This document shows, piece after piece, positions 15,979 to 24,642 of a stretch of 64,000 nucleotides of DNA. The first letter of the stretch is position 1; each line of letters starts with the position of its first letter. The position numbers and the translations under genes are program-made. Where the stretch lies: assembly GCA_003963145.1 (NCBI GenBank), contig RXJJ01000014.1, forward strand, positions 1-64,000, read 5' to 3'. The stretch comes from Bradyrhizobiaceae bacterium. Lineage in GTDB: Bacteria; Pseudomonadota; Alphaproteobacteria; Rhizobiales; Xanthobacteraceae. A model generated the notes under the pieces. The model searched no databases. It was not told where the DNA came from and saw only the letters and a program-made list of their open reading frames with translations.

Positions 15979-16025
15979 GGCATGATCTTATCCGAAAACC
16001 GGTCCCCACTTTTCGGGATCATGCC
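15979..16025. repeat. Dispersed palindromic repeat, copy 1
   Basis: A 47-bp imperfect palindrome with outer arms GGCATGATC / GATCATGCC and an inner core containing CCGAAAACCGGT and CCACTTTTCGG. It lies between obgE and the GNAT gene. The core closely matches the element at 17659-17702. Such elements are, to my knowledge, widely dispersed in Bradyrhizobium-related genomes. Confidence 0.8.
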
Positions 16026-16032
16026 TATGTGC

Positions 16033-16623
16033 TTAACGGCGGACTGCATCGCTCCAGCCTTTAAGAGAGGACCACACGCCCCGCTCGAGCCGGAAGCGAT
16101 CGACCGGGGTGGATGAGCCGAGCGCGAGGAAGCGATGCAGCTCGACGCCGGTCCACTGGAAGCCGCATTTCTCCAACACATGGCGCGACGCGGGATTTAG
16201 GACACGCGCGCCGGAGTGAATGGCGTCGATGGAAAACTCCTCGAAGGCGAAATCGATCAGCGCGCGCGCTGCCTCGGTGGCATAGCCCTGTCCCCAATGA
16301 TGGAAGCCGAGGCAATAGCCAAGTTCCGGCCGCTCATCCTTGTCCCAGGTCAGACTCGCAAGACCGATAGCCTCGTTTTTTCTCTCGATCAGAAACGTCG
16401 CCATGCCGCCGGCATTCGCCACCCTGGCAACGAACTGCGTCGCGTCCTCGACGGAATAGGGGTGCGGCACGCGGCGCAAATTGATCGCGACGCGCTCATC
16501 GCCGGCGATGCGCGTGATGGCCTTTACGTCCGCGAGCGTCGGCTGGCGCAGCAACAGCCGCTTGGTCTCGAGGACGACAGCTCCTGATTCCCGCAAGGAC
16601 CGGGTCGGTAATTCCTGCAACAT
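16033..16623 (-). CDS. GNAT-family N-acetyltransferase (RimJ/RimL-like)
   Basis: Predicted acetyltransferase using acetyl-CoA, acceptor unknown. The 196 residues start LETKRLLLRQPTLADVKAI, typical of the RimJ/RimL type, and include ELGYCLGFHHWGQGYATEAARALIDFAF, which carries the acetyl-CoA binding loop (Q/RxxGxG/A-like GQGYAT). Late motif GARVLNPASRHVLEKCGF is also typical. An AAGGAG ribosome-binding site precedes the start at 16623. It is the next minus-strand gene after rpmA, in the position commonly seen in this group. Confidence 0.85.
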   Translation of the reverse strand: MLQELPTRSLRESGAVVLETKRLLLRQPTLADVKAITRIAGDERVAINLRRVPHPYSVEDATQFVARVANAGGMATFLIERKNEAIGLASLTWDKDERPELGYCLGFHHWGQGYATEAARALIDFAFEEFSIDAIHSGARVLNPASRHVLEKCGFQWTGVELHRFLALGSSTPVDRFRLERGVWSSLKGWSDAVRR

Positions 16624-16668
16624 GAGAAGGCTCCTTGTTGCGTCCGCCCCGAGGCGACGGACAAACGA

Positions 16669-16699
16669 AAAGGGGAGGCCGGTTTCCCGTCTCCCCTTT
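16669..16699 (-). terminator. Hairpin downstream of rpmA
   Basis: Stem AAAGGGGAG (16669-16677) with CTCCCCTTT (16691-16699), loop of 13 bases, between rpmA and the GNAT gene. On the minus strand the stem is followed by only a short T-run, so termination may be partial. Confidence 0.5.
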
Positions 16700-16758
16700 C
16701 GAGAGCCTTTTGGCGCTCTGCCGGGTCAACAGGACCGGCAGACGCGATGTGTCTACCG

Positions 16759-17025
16759 TTATTCGGCGGCTACGGCCGGGACAACCGAAATGAAGGTGCG
16801 GCCATTGGCTTTGGCGCGAAACTCCACGGTGCCTGCGACCTTGGCGAACAGGGTGTGATCCGTGCCCATGCCGACATTGGCGCCCGGGTGCCAGGTGGTG
16901 CCGCGTTGGCGCGCAATGATGTTGCCCGGAATCACGTGCTCGCCGCCGAACGCCTTGATTCCAAGGCGTTTGCCAGCCGAGTCGCGTCCGTTGCGCGATG
17001 AACCGCCTGCTTTTTTATGAGCCAT
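16759..17025 (-). CDS. rpmA: 50S ribosomal protein L27
   Basis: Ribosomal protein whose N-terminal tail reaches the peptidyl-transferase centre. The 88-residue protein starts [20 protein letters not shown] and contains [35 protein letters not shown], fully typical. It is 56 bases downstream of rplU in the conserved L21-L27 pair. Confidence 0.98.
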   Translation of the reverse strand: MAHKKAGGSSRNGRDSAGKRLGIKAFGGEHVIPGNIIARQRGTTWHPGANVGMGTDHTLFAKVAGTVEFRAKANGRTFISVVPAVAAE

Positions 17026-17081
17026 GGCTCGTCTCCAAAAATCCGTCTCAGTCTCTAACGCGATTCCGTTTCGGAATCATC

Positions 17082-17582
17082 TCACTTTTTGTCGCTCTTG
17101 GCCTTCGTGGCGGCCTTTTTGGCGGGGGCCTTTTTGGCCACAGCCTTCGGGGCCGCCTTTTTCGCCGCGGCTTTCTTTGCCGGAGCCTTCTTGGCCGGAG
17201 CGTCTCCGTCAGCAGGAGCCGCCTCGGCCTTCTTTTCCTTCTTCGCGCGCGGGCCAATGGTCGGCGACTTGCCGTCCGTCAGGATCTCGGTGACGCGGAT
17301 CAGGGTGATCTCGTCACGATAGCCGCGCTTGCGCTTCGAATTCTTGCGGCGGCGCTTCTTGAAGGCGATGACCTTCGGGCCGCGCTTGTGATCGAGTACT
17401 TCCGCCGCAACCGACGCACCCTTCACGAAAGGAACGCCGAGCACCGGCGTGTCGCCGCCGACCACCAGAACTTCACCAAGCTGCACGATCGAGCCGACAT
17501 CGCCGGCGATCTTGCCAATCTCAAGCACATCATTCGGGACGACCCGGAACTGCCGGCCGCCCGTTTTGATGACTGCGAACAT
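17082..17582 (-). CDS. rplU: 50S ribosomal protein L21 with long Lys/Ala tail
   Basis: Ribosomal protein L21, binding 23S rRNA. Residues 1-102 are the conserved domain (MFAVIKTGGRQFRVVPNDVLEIGK; KVIAFKKRRRKNSKRKRGYRDEITLIRVTEI). The protein then extends to 166 residues with a low-complexity tail of AKKA/APAKKAA repeats, making it clearly longer than the roughly 100 residues of most L21 proteins. Such tails are known in Bradyrhizobium relatives and support the taxonomic guess. Confidence 0.96.
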   Translation of the reverse strand: MFAVIKTGGRQFRVVPNDVLEIGKIAGDVGSIVQLGEVLVVGGDTPVLGVPFVKGASVAAEVLDHKRGPKVIAFKKRRRKNSKRKRGYRDEITLIRVTEILTDGKSPTIGPRAKKEKKAEAAPADGDAPAKKAPAKKAAAKKAAPKAVAKKAPAKKAATKAKSDKK

Positions 17583-17958
17583 CGTTTTATTCCTTCGTGT
17601 TCGATCCCGGCTCTCGGACGGTGTCCGGGCCGGCTTCTTGTTCAGTCGTAATGTCTAAGCGCGACCGGACGCAAAACCGGTGTCCACTTTTGCTGATCGC
17701 GCTATGGGTTCAAAGCAGGGTCTTGCGACCGTGCAAAAGGTAACGGCGCGAAAACCTCCGCGCCGGACGGGTGACTTATAGCCACGCAGGACTGCGAGTC
17801 AAGGAAAACACCGCTCAAAAGCGGCAAAAATCGCAGGAAATGCGGGTATTTGGCCGGATTCTGCCGCTCGCCCCATAAATTTCCGGCCATGCAACCTTGG
17901 GGTTCCGACGCCGTTGTTGCAGCGGCGGATAAGGAAACAGGCTGAGGGGCGAAGACGC
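17583..17958. other. Intergenic region between rplU and the ROK-like gene
   Basis: A 376-base stretch between divergent genes. It must hold the rplU promoter on the minus strand and the promoter of the ROK-like gene on the plus strand, and it contains palindromic repeat copy 2 (17659-17702). I see no additional gene. Confidence 0.6.
17659..17702. repeat. Dispersed palindromic repeat, copy 2
   Basis: A 44-bp imperfect palindrome with outer arms GCGCGACC / GATCGCGC and the core GCAAAACCGGTGTCCACTTT, upstream of rplU. It shares the AAAACCGGT..CCACTTTT core with the copy at 15979-16025 but has different outer arms. Confidence 0.8.
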
Positions 17959-19050
17959 ATGGCTGAGGAAGTGCTGACTGCGGTTCGGATCGGCAAGCAC
18001 GGGGCGACGCGGCTGCCGTCGGTGGATGTCGACAGTTACAATATCGAGATCAAGGACGAAAACGGCTTCGTCGGCGATCGCGCCAGCAAAGGCGCGTTTC
18101 ACGAGATCCTCGACGAACTGCGCAAGCCGCTGATGAAGGCCGACGAGGATCCGTTCGGTGGAAAGCCGGCGGAGGAGCTCAGCAAGAAGACCCTCGACCA
18201 GATTTTGGTCGGCGATGACATTCAGTCTGCGGCCGTGGTGCAGGGCGCGGTCGAGGATTTCGCCAACGAACTCGCCTATGTGACCAAGCGTTTTCTGAAA
18301 ACTAAGGCGTGGGAGAAGACCGAGGCCATCGTCGTCGGCGGTGGATTCAAGCAGCGCCGCATCGGCCAGCTTACCATCGCCCGCGCCAATCTCATTCTCA
18401 AAGGCGAGGGCCACAAAATCGAGATGATGCCGATCCGCTATCATCCCGACGAGGCGGCTTTGATCGGCTGCGCGCATCTGGCGCCGTCGTGGATTTTCGA
18501 GGGGCACGATTGCATTCTCGCCGTCGACATCGGCGGCACCAACATTCGCTGCGGCGTGGTCGAGACGCGGCAGAACAAGGCGCCGGATCTGTCCAAGGCC
18601 CAGGTCTGGAAATCGAAAATCTGGCGACATGCCGACGATGAGCCGACGCGGGACGGCGCGGTGAAAAAGCTCACCGGGATGCTGAAGGACTTCATCAAGG
18701 AGGCCGAGAACGAAGGATTGAAGCTGACGCCGTTTATCGGCATCGCATGTCCGGGCAAGATCGACGAAGACGGCGCGATCGAGAAAGGCGCCCAGAATCT
18801 TCCGGGAAACTGGGAAAGCAGTTCCTTCAATCTGCCGGAACGTCTGGCGGAAGCCATTCCCTCGATCGGCGAGCACGACACCGCGGTGCTGATGCATAAT
18901 GACGGCGTGGTGCAGGGGCTCAGCGAAGTGCCCTTCATGCAGGACTACAAGCGTTGGGGTATTCTCACCATCGGGACCGGGCTTGGAAATGCGCGATTCA
19001 CCAATCGCGGCGCGGCGGAGAAGAAGAGCGCCGACAAGAAAAAAGCCTGA
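17959..19050 (+). CDS. ROK-family sugar kinase-like protein, circularly permuted
   Basis: Predicted sugar kinase or related ROK protein of 363 residues; substrate unknown. I chose the ATG at 17959, preceded by GAGGGGCGA. The usual ROK motifs are all present but in a rotated order: the part that normally ends the protein comes first (IVVGGGFKQRRIG near residue 117 and YHPDEAALIGCAHLA near residue 158), followed by the phosphate-binding loop LAVDIGGTNIRCGVVE (near residue 188), CPGKIDEDG, LMHNDGVVQG and finally GTGLGNARF near the C-terminus. The first 100 residues match nothing I recognise. The gene stands alone before tRNA-Ser. Confidence 0.7.
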   Translation: MAEEVLTAVRIGKHGATRLPSVDVDSYNIEIKDENGFVGDRASKGAFHEILDELRKPLMKADEDPFGGKPAEELSKKTLDQILVGDDIQSAAVVQGAVEDFANELAYVTKRFLKTKAWEKTEAIVVGGGFKQRRIGQLTIARANLILKGEGHKIEMMPIRYHPDEAALIGCAHLAPSWIFEGHDCILAVDIGGTNIRCGVVETRQNKAPDLSKAQVWKSKIWRHADDEPTRDGAVKKLTGMLKDFIKEAENEGLKLTPFIGIACPGKIDEDGAIEKGAQNLPGNWESSSFNLPERLAEAIPSIGEHDTAVLMHNDGVVQGLSEVPFMQDYKRWGILTIGTGLGNARFTNRGAAEKKSADKKKA

Positions 19051-19161
19051 TCGGGCCGCTAATCCGGGCAAAACCGGCCACGGCGGCTTCGCGAATGCCT
19101 TGTTTCCGCATCGATCCTCGCCTAAAAGTCGCGCGACCACGGTGCAATTCGCGCCGGCGCC

Positions 19162-19251
19162 GGAGAGGTGGCAGAGTGGTCGAATGCACCGCACTCGAAA
19201 TGCGGCATAGGTGCAAGCCTATCGGGGGTTCGAATCCCTCCCTCTCCGCCA
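19162..19251 (+). tRNA. tRNA-Ser(CGA)
   Basis: A 90-base cloverleaf including an encoded CCA end (19249-19251). The acceptor stem GGAGAGG pairs with CCTCTCC, the anticodon stem CCGCA pairs with TGCGG around the loop CTCGAAA with anticodon CGA at 19196-19198, the T arm GGGGGTTCGAATCCCTC is standard, and the long variable arm is that of class II serine tRNAs. A tyrosine integrase gene starts 85 bases downstream, making its 3' end the likely attachment site of the adjacent island. Confidence 0.97.
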
Positions 19252-19336
19252 GCACTGTAAGAAACCCAATAAAATCAACAGGTCATTGATTGCTATAGGC
19301 TTTTAACCGCCCGACTGGTACACACGGGTGGTACAC

Positions 19337-20854
19337 ATGGCACTTTCGATGGCGCGTCCCTGGAAGCATCCCGATAGCGGGTATTATTGGTTTCGAAAAC
19401 GTGTCCCCGACGATCTTAAATTGGTCCTCGGTAAGGGCGAAGAACGCTTCAGTCTCGGCACCCGCGATCCCATTGAAGCCAAGCGTGTTCACGCCTTACG
19501 TCTTGCTGAGATCGAAGAGCGTTGGTCGAATCTGCGAAAGGGTCAGCATCCTCTTGGTGCCGACGAGATCGCGCGCGAAGCGCTCGCAGTCGGGGATATC
19601 TTGCGCCAGCAATTGAGCGCTAATCCATTTCAAGACATCGCGTGGGACATAGAGATAGGAGCGGAGCTTTGGAGCTCGCCGCAATCCAAGAAAATTTATG
19701 CCGATGTAACTCGGTCTTTAGACAGCACAGAGCGTCGCAAGATTGAGCAACAAGATTTTTGCTTCGCGCTTGCTGATGAACGATTGAGCCTGAAAGGTCG
19801 ATCTGTCGGCGACACAGATCGTCGACAGCTAGCACACGCCGTCTCGATGGAACTTCAGCGCGTCGTTCAGGGACACCGCTCATACTTACGAGGACTCACT
19901 GAAACTAACATCAACACTGGTTCTGCGTTGCCGGTTCAGCGGGTGGCTGGGCCACCATTGCAATTTGATGCCTTGATAGAGGGCTGGGTTCTCGAAAAGA
20001 AACCAATCAAAAAGACGGAGTATGTTTGGCGGCGAGTAATGAAGGAACTCGCGTCATTCGTGGGTCATGACGATGCGCGCCGCATTCGAGCAGATGATCT
20101 TGTCTCTTGGAAAGCGCACCTGCTCGCCAAAGGCCTCAAGGCGAAAACGATCAGAGACGGCAAGCTTGCACCTGTAAGAGCCATCTTTCAGTGGGCAACG
20201 GATAACCGAAAGATCGACAGCAATCCCGGCGCACGTATCAACATCGATCTCAAAGCGCGTTCCTCGGAGAAGCGTCGGGGTTATTCAGACGAAGAGGCCC
20301 GAGTTGTTTTGCTAGCCGCTCGCCGAGAGAGTGAGCCGCATCGACGTTGGGCCCCTTGGGTCAGTGCATTTACGGGGGCACGGATTGCCGAAGTATGTCA
20401 GCTGCGCCGCGAAGATATTCGAAAGATCGACGGTATTGATTGTATCGCATTCGCCGCTGAAGCTGGCTCGCTCAAGAATGTAAATTCCGAACGTGTGGTG
20501 CCGGTCCATCCGGCGTTAAAAAGCGAGGGCTTTCTTAAATTTGCGGAGTCGGTCAAGAGTGGTCCGCTGTTTATGGACCTCATGCCGGATCGGTTCGATA
20601 GCCGTGGGGGTACTGGAGCCAAGGTTTTAAGCAGGTGGATTAGGTCGCTGGGTCTCACCGACAAAAGAATTTCACCAAACCACTCGTGGCGGCATCGCCT
20701 TAAAACATTGGGCCGGCGACATGGGCTTGCCGTTGATATTATGGACGCAATGACCGGTCACGGTCGAAAGACGGTTGCGGATACTTATGGGGAATTCCCC
20801 GCAGACGCGATGCTCCGAGAACTAAAGAAAATTCCAAGCATTGAGTTTGAATAA
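19337..20854 (+). CDS. Tyrosine-type site-specific integrase
   Basis: Phage/island integrase, about 505 residues, expected to recombine an attachment site at the 3' end of the preceding tRNA-Ser. The N-terminus (ARPWKHPDSGYYWFRKRVPDDL) is of the DUF6538 type, followed by a SAM-like core-binding region and the catalytic domain with arginine in FTGARIAEVCQL, HSWRHRLKT (H-x-x-R), the histidine in MTGHGRKT and the nucleophilic tyrosine in VADTYG near the C-terminus. All catalytic residues are visible, so it should be active. A GTG nine bases upstream (19328) and an ATG at 19349 are alternative starts. Confidence 0.93.
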   Translation: MALSMARPWKHPDSGYYWFRKRVPDDLKLVLGKGEERFSLGTRDPIEAKRVHALRLAEIEERWSNLRKGQHPLGADEIAREALAVGDILRQQLSANPFQDIAWDIEIGAELWSSPQSKKIYADVTRSLDSTERRKIEQQDFCFALADERLSLKGRSVGDTDRRQLAHAVSMELQRVVQGHRSYLRGLTETNINTGSALPVQRVAGPPLQFDALIEGWVLEKKPIKKTEYVWRRVMKELASFVGHDDARRIRADDLVSWKAHLLAKGLKAKTIRDGKLAPVRAIFQWATDNRKIDSNPGARINIDLKARSSEKRRGYSDEEARVVLLAARRESEPHRRWAPWVSAFTGARIAEVCQLRREDIRKIDGIDCIAFAAEAGSLKNVNSERVVPVHPALKSEGFLKFAESVKSGPLFMDLMPDRFDSRGGTGAKVLSRWIRSLGLTDKRISPNHSWRHRLKTLGRRHGLAVDIMDAMTGHGRKTVADTYGEFPADAMLRELKKIPSIEFE

Positions 20855-21127
20855 TGTTCAATGAAATCCACTCGGCGACACGACGGTAACCGCTTCGAAT
20901 GTGGCCTCGGCGAAGCGTACGCACTCTCCCTCTGCTCTAACAGGCAAAGTAACCACACGTTAACTATATAAACCTATGATATTTCAACTCCTTTACAAAG
21001 TTCTTGTTTTGTTCTAGAATTTAAATTCTCCAGACTGTTGAACATCGCAGCAAATGACCGGTTGAAATATCGCTGGAGTTAGCCGCTGGAAATCGACTGA
21101 CACCGTCGCGACAGGTAGGGTCTGCTC
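20855..21127. other. AT-rich intergenic region after the integrase
   Basis: A 273-base stretch with no credible gene. It is AT-rich (for example around 20950-21010) and presumably carries the promoter of the DprA-like gene. I see no inverted repeat or tRNA fragment in it. Confidence 0.5.
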
Positions 21128-22039
21128 ATGAATCTGCTCGCCAGAATGAATTCTAGCCCAGCTGTTTCTGCGATCTCGCCACGTCTTGAGCTTGGCGCTT
21201 ATGAGGCGCTGTGGCTTGAAAATGGAGCGACGTTTAAGTCTCTGGCAGAAAAGTTTGCAGCCGACCAGACTGCAACTCCTTCTGATTTTGTTTCTCATAC
21301 CGTGGCAGAAGCGCGTGCGAACGAGGTCGTGACGAAACTTTCTAAGGCTGGCGTTTCACGTTTCGGTATACGGCTGAATCTCACTGGAAATTACCCGACA
21401 AAGCTAAGAGATGCGCGGTATCCCGTTGAGTTGTTCTATTTCCAAGGTGCTTGGGAGTTAGCTGAAACCCGAAGCGTTGCAATTGTTGGCGCTCGCGAGG
21501 CCAGCGAAATAGGAATACAGCGAGCCGCTAAAATCGCGACAGAGCTTGTTGACAGGAAATTCACGGTTGTTTCAGGATTGGCGACTGGCATAGATGCTGC
21601 GGCTCATCGAGCCGCGATTCATGCTGGTGGCCACACGATTGCTGTCATAGGCACTCCCATTGGCGTATACTATCCGAAGCAAAATGAGACTCTCCAACGT
21701 CAGATTGCTGAGGGTCATCTTTTGATATCGCAGGTACCTGTTCTCCGCTACGCCAGCCAGCATGTGCCGCAGAACAAGTTGTTCTTCCCAGAGCGCAATG
21801 TGACCATGAGCGCTTTGACGGAGGCGACTATTATCATCGAGGCGAGTGATACGAGTGGAACGTTAACTCAGGCTAGGGCCGCTCTCCAGCAAGGACGTAA
21901 GCTCTTTATTTTGGACTCATGTTTTTTGCGAGATGATATCTCTTGGCCTGCGACTTACGAGAAGCGTGGCGCTATCAGAGTTAGAAGCATGGATGACATT
22001 TGGACTGCACTCGGTGACGCTTCGACTCCAGAAAATTGA
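21128..22039 (+). CDS. DprA/Smf-like SLOG-fold protein
   Basis: Protein of 303 residues whose residues about 110-290 match the DprA Rossmann (SLOG) domain: SVAIVGAREASEIG, VVSGLATGIDAAAHRAAI, GGHTIAVIGTPIGVYYPKQN, LISQVPV, LFFPERNVTMSALTEATIIIEASDTSGTL. DprA loads RecA onto incoming single-stranded DNA in transformation; the C-terminal winged helix of canonical DprA is missing here, and the first 100 residues have no family I recognise. It overlaps a ComF-like phosphoribosyltransferase gene. Located in an integrase-borne island beside nuclease-like genes, it is more likely a DNA-sensing or defence component than the housekeeping DprA. Function is inferred. Confidence 0.8.
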   Translation: MNLLARMNSSPAVSAISPRLELGAYEALWLENGATFKSLAEKFAADQTATPSDFVSHTVAEARANEVVTKLSKAGVSRFGIRLNLTGNYPTKLRDARYPVELFYFQGAWELAETRSVAIVGAREASEIGIQRAAKIATELVDRKFTVVSGLATGIDAAAHRAAIHAGGHTIAVIGTPIGVYYPKQNETLQRQIAEGHLLISQVPVLRYASQHVPQNKLFFPERNVTMSALTEATIIIEASDTSGTLTQARAALQQGRKLFILDSCFLRDDISWPATYEKRGAIRVRSMDDIWTALGDASTPEN

Positions 22040-22658
22040 CGAAAATAATCGGCGCGATCACTTTTACCTCCAGGAAGAGGATGAGTGTTTTTATATTTAT
22101 GAATACACCGCTGGAGCAGGGTGGCGAGGTGGTGAAACGAACCAGCTAATACACAATCTGCAAAAGAAACAGGGTGATGGAGGCTATAATTACAAGGCCC
22201 CTGCGATTGTAAAGTGCGCTTCTGCACTATCTCAGACCATCAACGCTGATTGGCTTTCAGACGCGTGCTTAGTTCCAGTTCCGCCATCCAAGATTAAAAC
22301 AGATGCAGAATATGACGATCGCATCTTTCGAGTATGCCGCGCGATTAGAAAGCCGAACGAGCCAGATGTCAGGGAGTTAATCGAACAGATTAACTCGACA
22401 GAGAAATTCAAAGGTGGAAATCGCAAAAAACCAACTGAGCTAATGGAAAATTACCGGCTTGTTGAAGGCCATTTTGAAAGTCTGCCAAAAGCTATCGGTG
22501 TTGTTGACGACCTCCTCACCACCGGCTCTCATTTTAGAGCCGTCAAAGATAAGATCCTCGAGCGCGCACCAAACACAAGAGTGGTTGGATTCTTCATTGC
22601 GCGGCGCGCACTGCCTAACCCGTTTGACGATGTATCGCTCGAAGAACTCTTGGCTTGA
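21993..22658 (+). CDS. ComF-like phosphoribosyltransferase-fold protein
   Basis: Protein of about 221 residues with a type I phosphoribosyltransferase fold: the PRPP-binding loop IGVVDDLLTTGSHFRAVKD lies near residue 168, and an upstream ACLVPVPPSKIKTDAEYDDR resembles the ComF VPVPxxxxRxxxRGFN region in position but lacks the ComF zinc finger. The start is uncertain: ATG 21993 overlaps the dprA-like gene by 47 bases, while a GTG at 22014 overlaps by 26. The tight overlap implies coupled expression with the DprA-like protein, a pairing echoing the competence genes dprA and comF. Substrate unknown. Confidence 0.75.
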   Translation: MTFGLHSVTLRLQKIDENNRRDHFYLQEEDECFYIYEYTAGAGWRGGETNQLIHNLQKKQGDGGYNYKAPAIVKCASALSQTINADWLSDACLVPVPPSKIKTDAEYDDRIFRVCRAIRKPNEPDVRELIEQINSTEKFKGGNRKKPTELMENYRLVEGHFESLPKAIGVVDDLLTTGSHFRAVKDKILERAPNTRVVGFFIARRALPNPFDDVSLEELLA

Positions 22659-22710
22659 GCGCATCCTCGTTCCTCTGTCCGATTTCGATTTTTTTAGATA
22701 ATTACGATTA

Positions 22711-24450
22711 TTAGCTGTCTTCTGGCACATCGCCGAAGACGATTCTTGTCGGGCCCTTTATCTCATTTTTCTTTTTTCCGAACACATCAAAGGGATGTAG
22801 TCCTGACTCAATAAATTCGTTCACCCATTTGTCGCGCTTCGAAGAGCTGCGCCATTGGAGAGTAGGAAAATCTAATAGTGGTCCGTTCGTGACCGCCTCA
22901 TACGACACTGTGAAATCCGCGAATTCGAACTCGGTCATGGTTGTTCGAATGGCTTCGTCCGCGTGTTTGTTGTAGGTGTGCAGAACATGTTGGATGAACG
23001 CCATGTCGCCATCTGAGCGTTTGAGTAGCCGCTCTAGAGTTCGAAAGTTGATGATCTTTGTTTTTTGTTCACTGAAGAACATACCCGCGTTGTCAGACGT
23101 GACGATCAGCTGCTCGACAACGACGACAAATCCATCGAAGTGGGCTAGCCCCGATTCCGGTAGTAACGATCTGAGAAAATAAATACCTTGATCCGTCTTT
23201 AAGAACGAGCTGATCGCCTTGGCCTGCCTAAATGCCTTGGAGATGCTGTCCTTGTTGAGTACCTTCAGCTGGTCCTTCGCCCACCTTGGTGGCAGGGGGC
23301 TTTTGAGCTCGCAGACGAGTAGCACGTAACCAAGTGTGGGCTCTTCCGAGATCACTAACAGATCAAGATCAGGGAGCTTTGGATCGATATCTCTTAGTGA
23401 AACGTTCGAACGACAAGAGAAACCCTGTGCCTCGAACATTGTCTTAACCCGTTCGGTGAACTGTTTTCCGATTTCCTCGCTCAGGTGTTTCAGAAAAGTC
23501 GCCGGCCTACGTTGAGCGACCACTCGCAACAGGTTGACCAACCCTTCGCTAGTGGCAAAGTGATGGGGCATCAAAACAATACGTCCCGGTGAGGCTCCCT
23601 CGCGGAGTAGTGAAAAGTACGATGCGTCAGTGCGGCTATCGCTCGCACCAATGCCAAACACGATATCATTCAGAATACTCTTGACTGCCTCTACGGGTAT
23701 GTCGATCTCAGCGCGTTCGATGTCCTGCAGAAGATTTTGCTCGACAATGAAGATTGCGCCTGGAGCATTGTTGGCCTGCGCAAAATACCTATGATACAGA
23801 GCGTTACCCATAAGCGATCGATAGAGCTTCAGAAATTGCGCATAAGAATACCCACCTAGGTCACTATGTAGATCCTCGCCGAGTATCGAAAAGTATGCGG
23901 CCAGCTTCAATTCAACTTCTTGCTCCAGCAGTGGGGCTGCCTGAACAACGTTGTCGGTTGTTTCGCCTTCCGGCTGTCCCTTGAGGAGCGCCCGGACATT
24001 TTCCGGATTACCAAAGCCTGCGAAATGGTCGCGAGACTTCAGAATAAAGTCATTATGAACCGTGAAGAATTGGCGCGGAATAGACCGGTCATTGAAGCGC
24101 ACATCGACGCGGCGTTCTGAAAAAGTCCAGATGAAGGAGTCTGGCACATTGTAAGAATAGTAGAGATATTCCCTAATCATGTAGTAGTGCGCGGCAAACT
24201 CTATATCTTTGAATAACGCTGCAATGTCGGGTGCGAGGCCGGCTGCGCCACTAACAAGTCGCGGCGCCAAAATAGTGATGCCACGATGCAGACTTTCCGC
24301 GCGGCTGCGAAGTTCATCGTTCGCGGCCGCAACCTCATACATATTGGCGGCCAGCGCCAGGCTGGCATTGGCATCGTATCCAAATGTCGGCAGGCCGAGT
24401 AGATGCTCATCTAATGCCCTTTCGAAAACGCGAATCTCGGCATTGCTCAT
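22711..24450 (-). CDS. PD-(D/E)XK nuclease-like protein of unknown family
   Basis: A 579-residue protein without a family name I can give. Residues about 335-400 look like a restriction-endonuclease-like core: FTERVKTMFEAQGF (helix), then PDLDLLVIS with the acidic residue, a strand, and YVLLVCELKSPLPP supplying the E-x-K motif. The N-terminal ~300 residues are mixed alpha/beta with no recognised domain. It converges on the phosphoribosyltransferase gene (52-base gap) and is divergent from the STAS module (219 bases). Base composition is lower in GC than the core genome. A nuclease or DNA-degrading defence role is an inference from the motif only. Confidence 0.55.
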   Translation of the reverse strand: MSNAEIRVFERALDEHLLGLPTFGYDANASLALAANMYEVAAANDELRSRAESLHRGITILAPRLVSGAAGLAPDIAALFKDIEFAAHYYMIREYLYYSYNVPDSFIWTFSERRVDVRFNDRSIPRQFFTVHNDFILKSRDHFAGFGNPENVRALLKGQPEGETTDNVVQAAPLLEQEVELKLAAYFSILGEDLHSDLGGYSYAQFLKLYRSLMGNALYHRYFAQANNAPGAIFIVEQNLLQDIERAEIDIPVEAVKSILNDIVFGIGASDSRTDASYFSLLREGASPGRIVLMPHHFATSEGLVNLLRVVAQRRPATFLKHLSEEIGKQFTERVKTMFEAQGFSCRSNVSLRDIDPKLPDLDLLVISEEPTLGYVLLVCELKSPLPPRWAKDQLKVLNKDSISKAFRQAKAISSFLKTDQGIYFLRSLLPESGLAHFDGFVVVVEQLIVTSDNAGMFFSEQKTKIINFRTLERLLKRSDGDMAFIQHVLHTYNKHADEAIRTTMTEFEFADFTVSYEAVTNGPLLDFPTLQWRSSSKRDKWVNEFIESGLHPFDVFGKKKNEIKGPTRIVFGDVPEDS

Positions 24451-24642
24451 GGTCCACTCATCTTTCTATGTGCTTCGCATTATCAATGGTTCTCGCGGAC
24501 CGAGGAAGTATCGGGCTGCTTCGGACAGGGCGACTCGTTTGCTATTCCGCGGCTTCCCGACCTCGTATGCAAGTCGTTGAATCTGCGGCAATTAATGAAA
24601 ACCTACAAATTGTTGTTGCGGGGAACCCTATTACCCCCTATA

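Noticed and set aside
19316-19337. Short direct repeat TGGTACACA x2 before the integrase as an attachment core
   Set aside because: Nine bases only and placed directly at the integrase start; more likely chance or an excisionase/integrase arm site, with no matching copy seen elsewhere.
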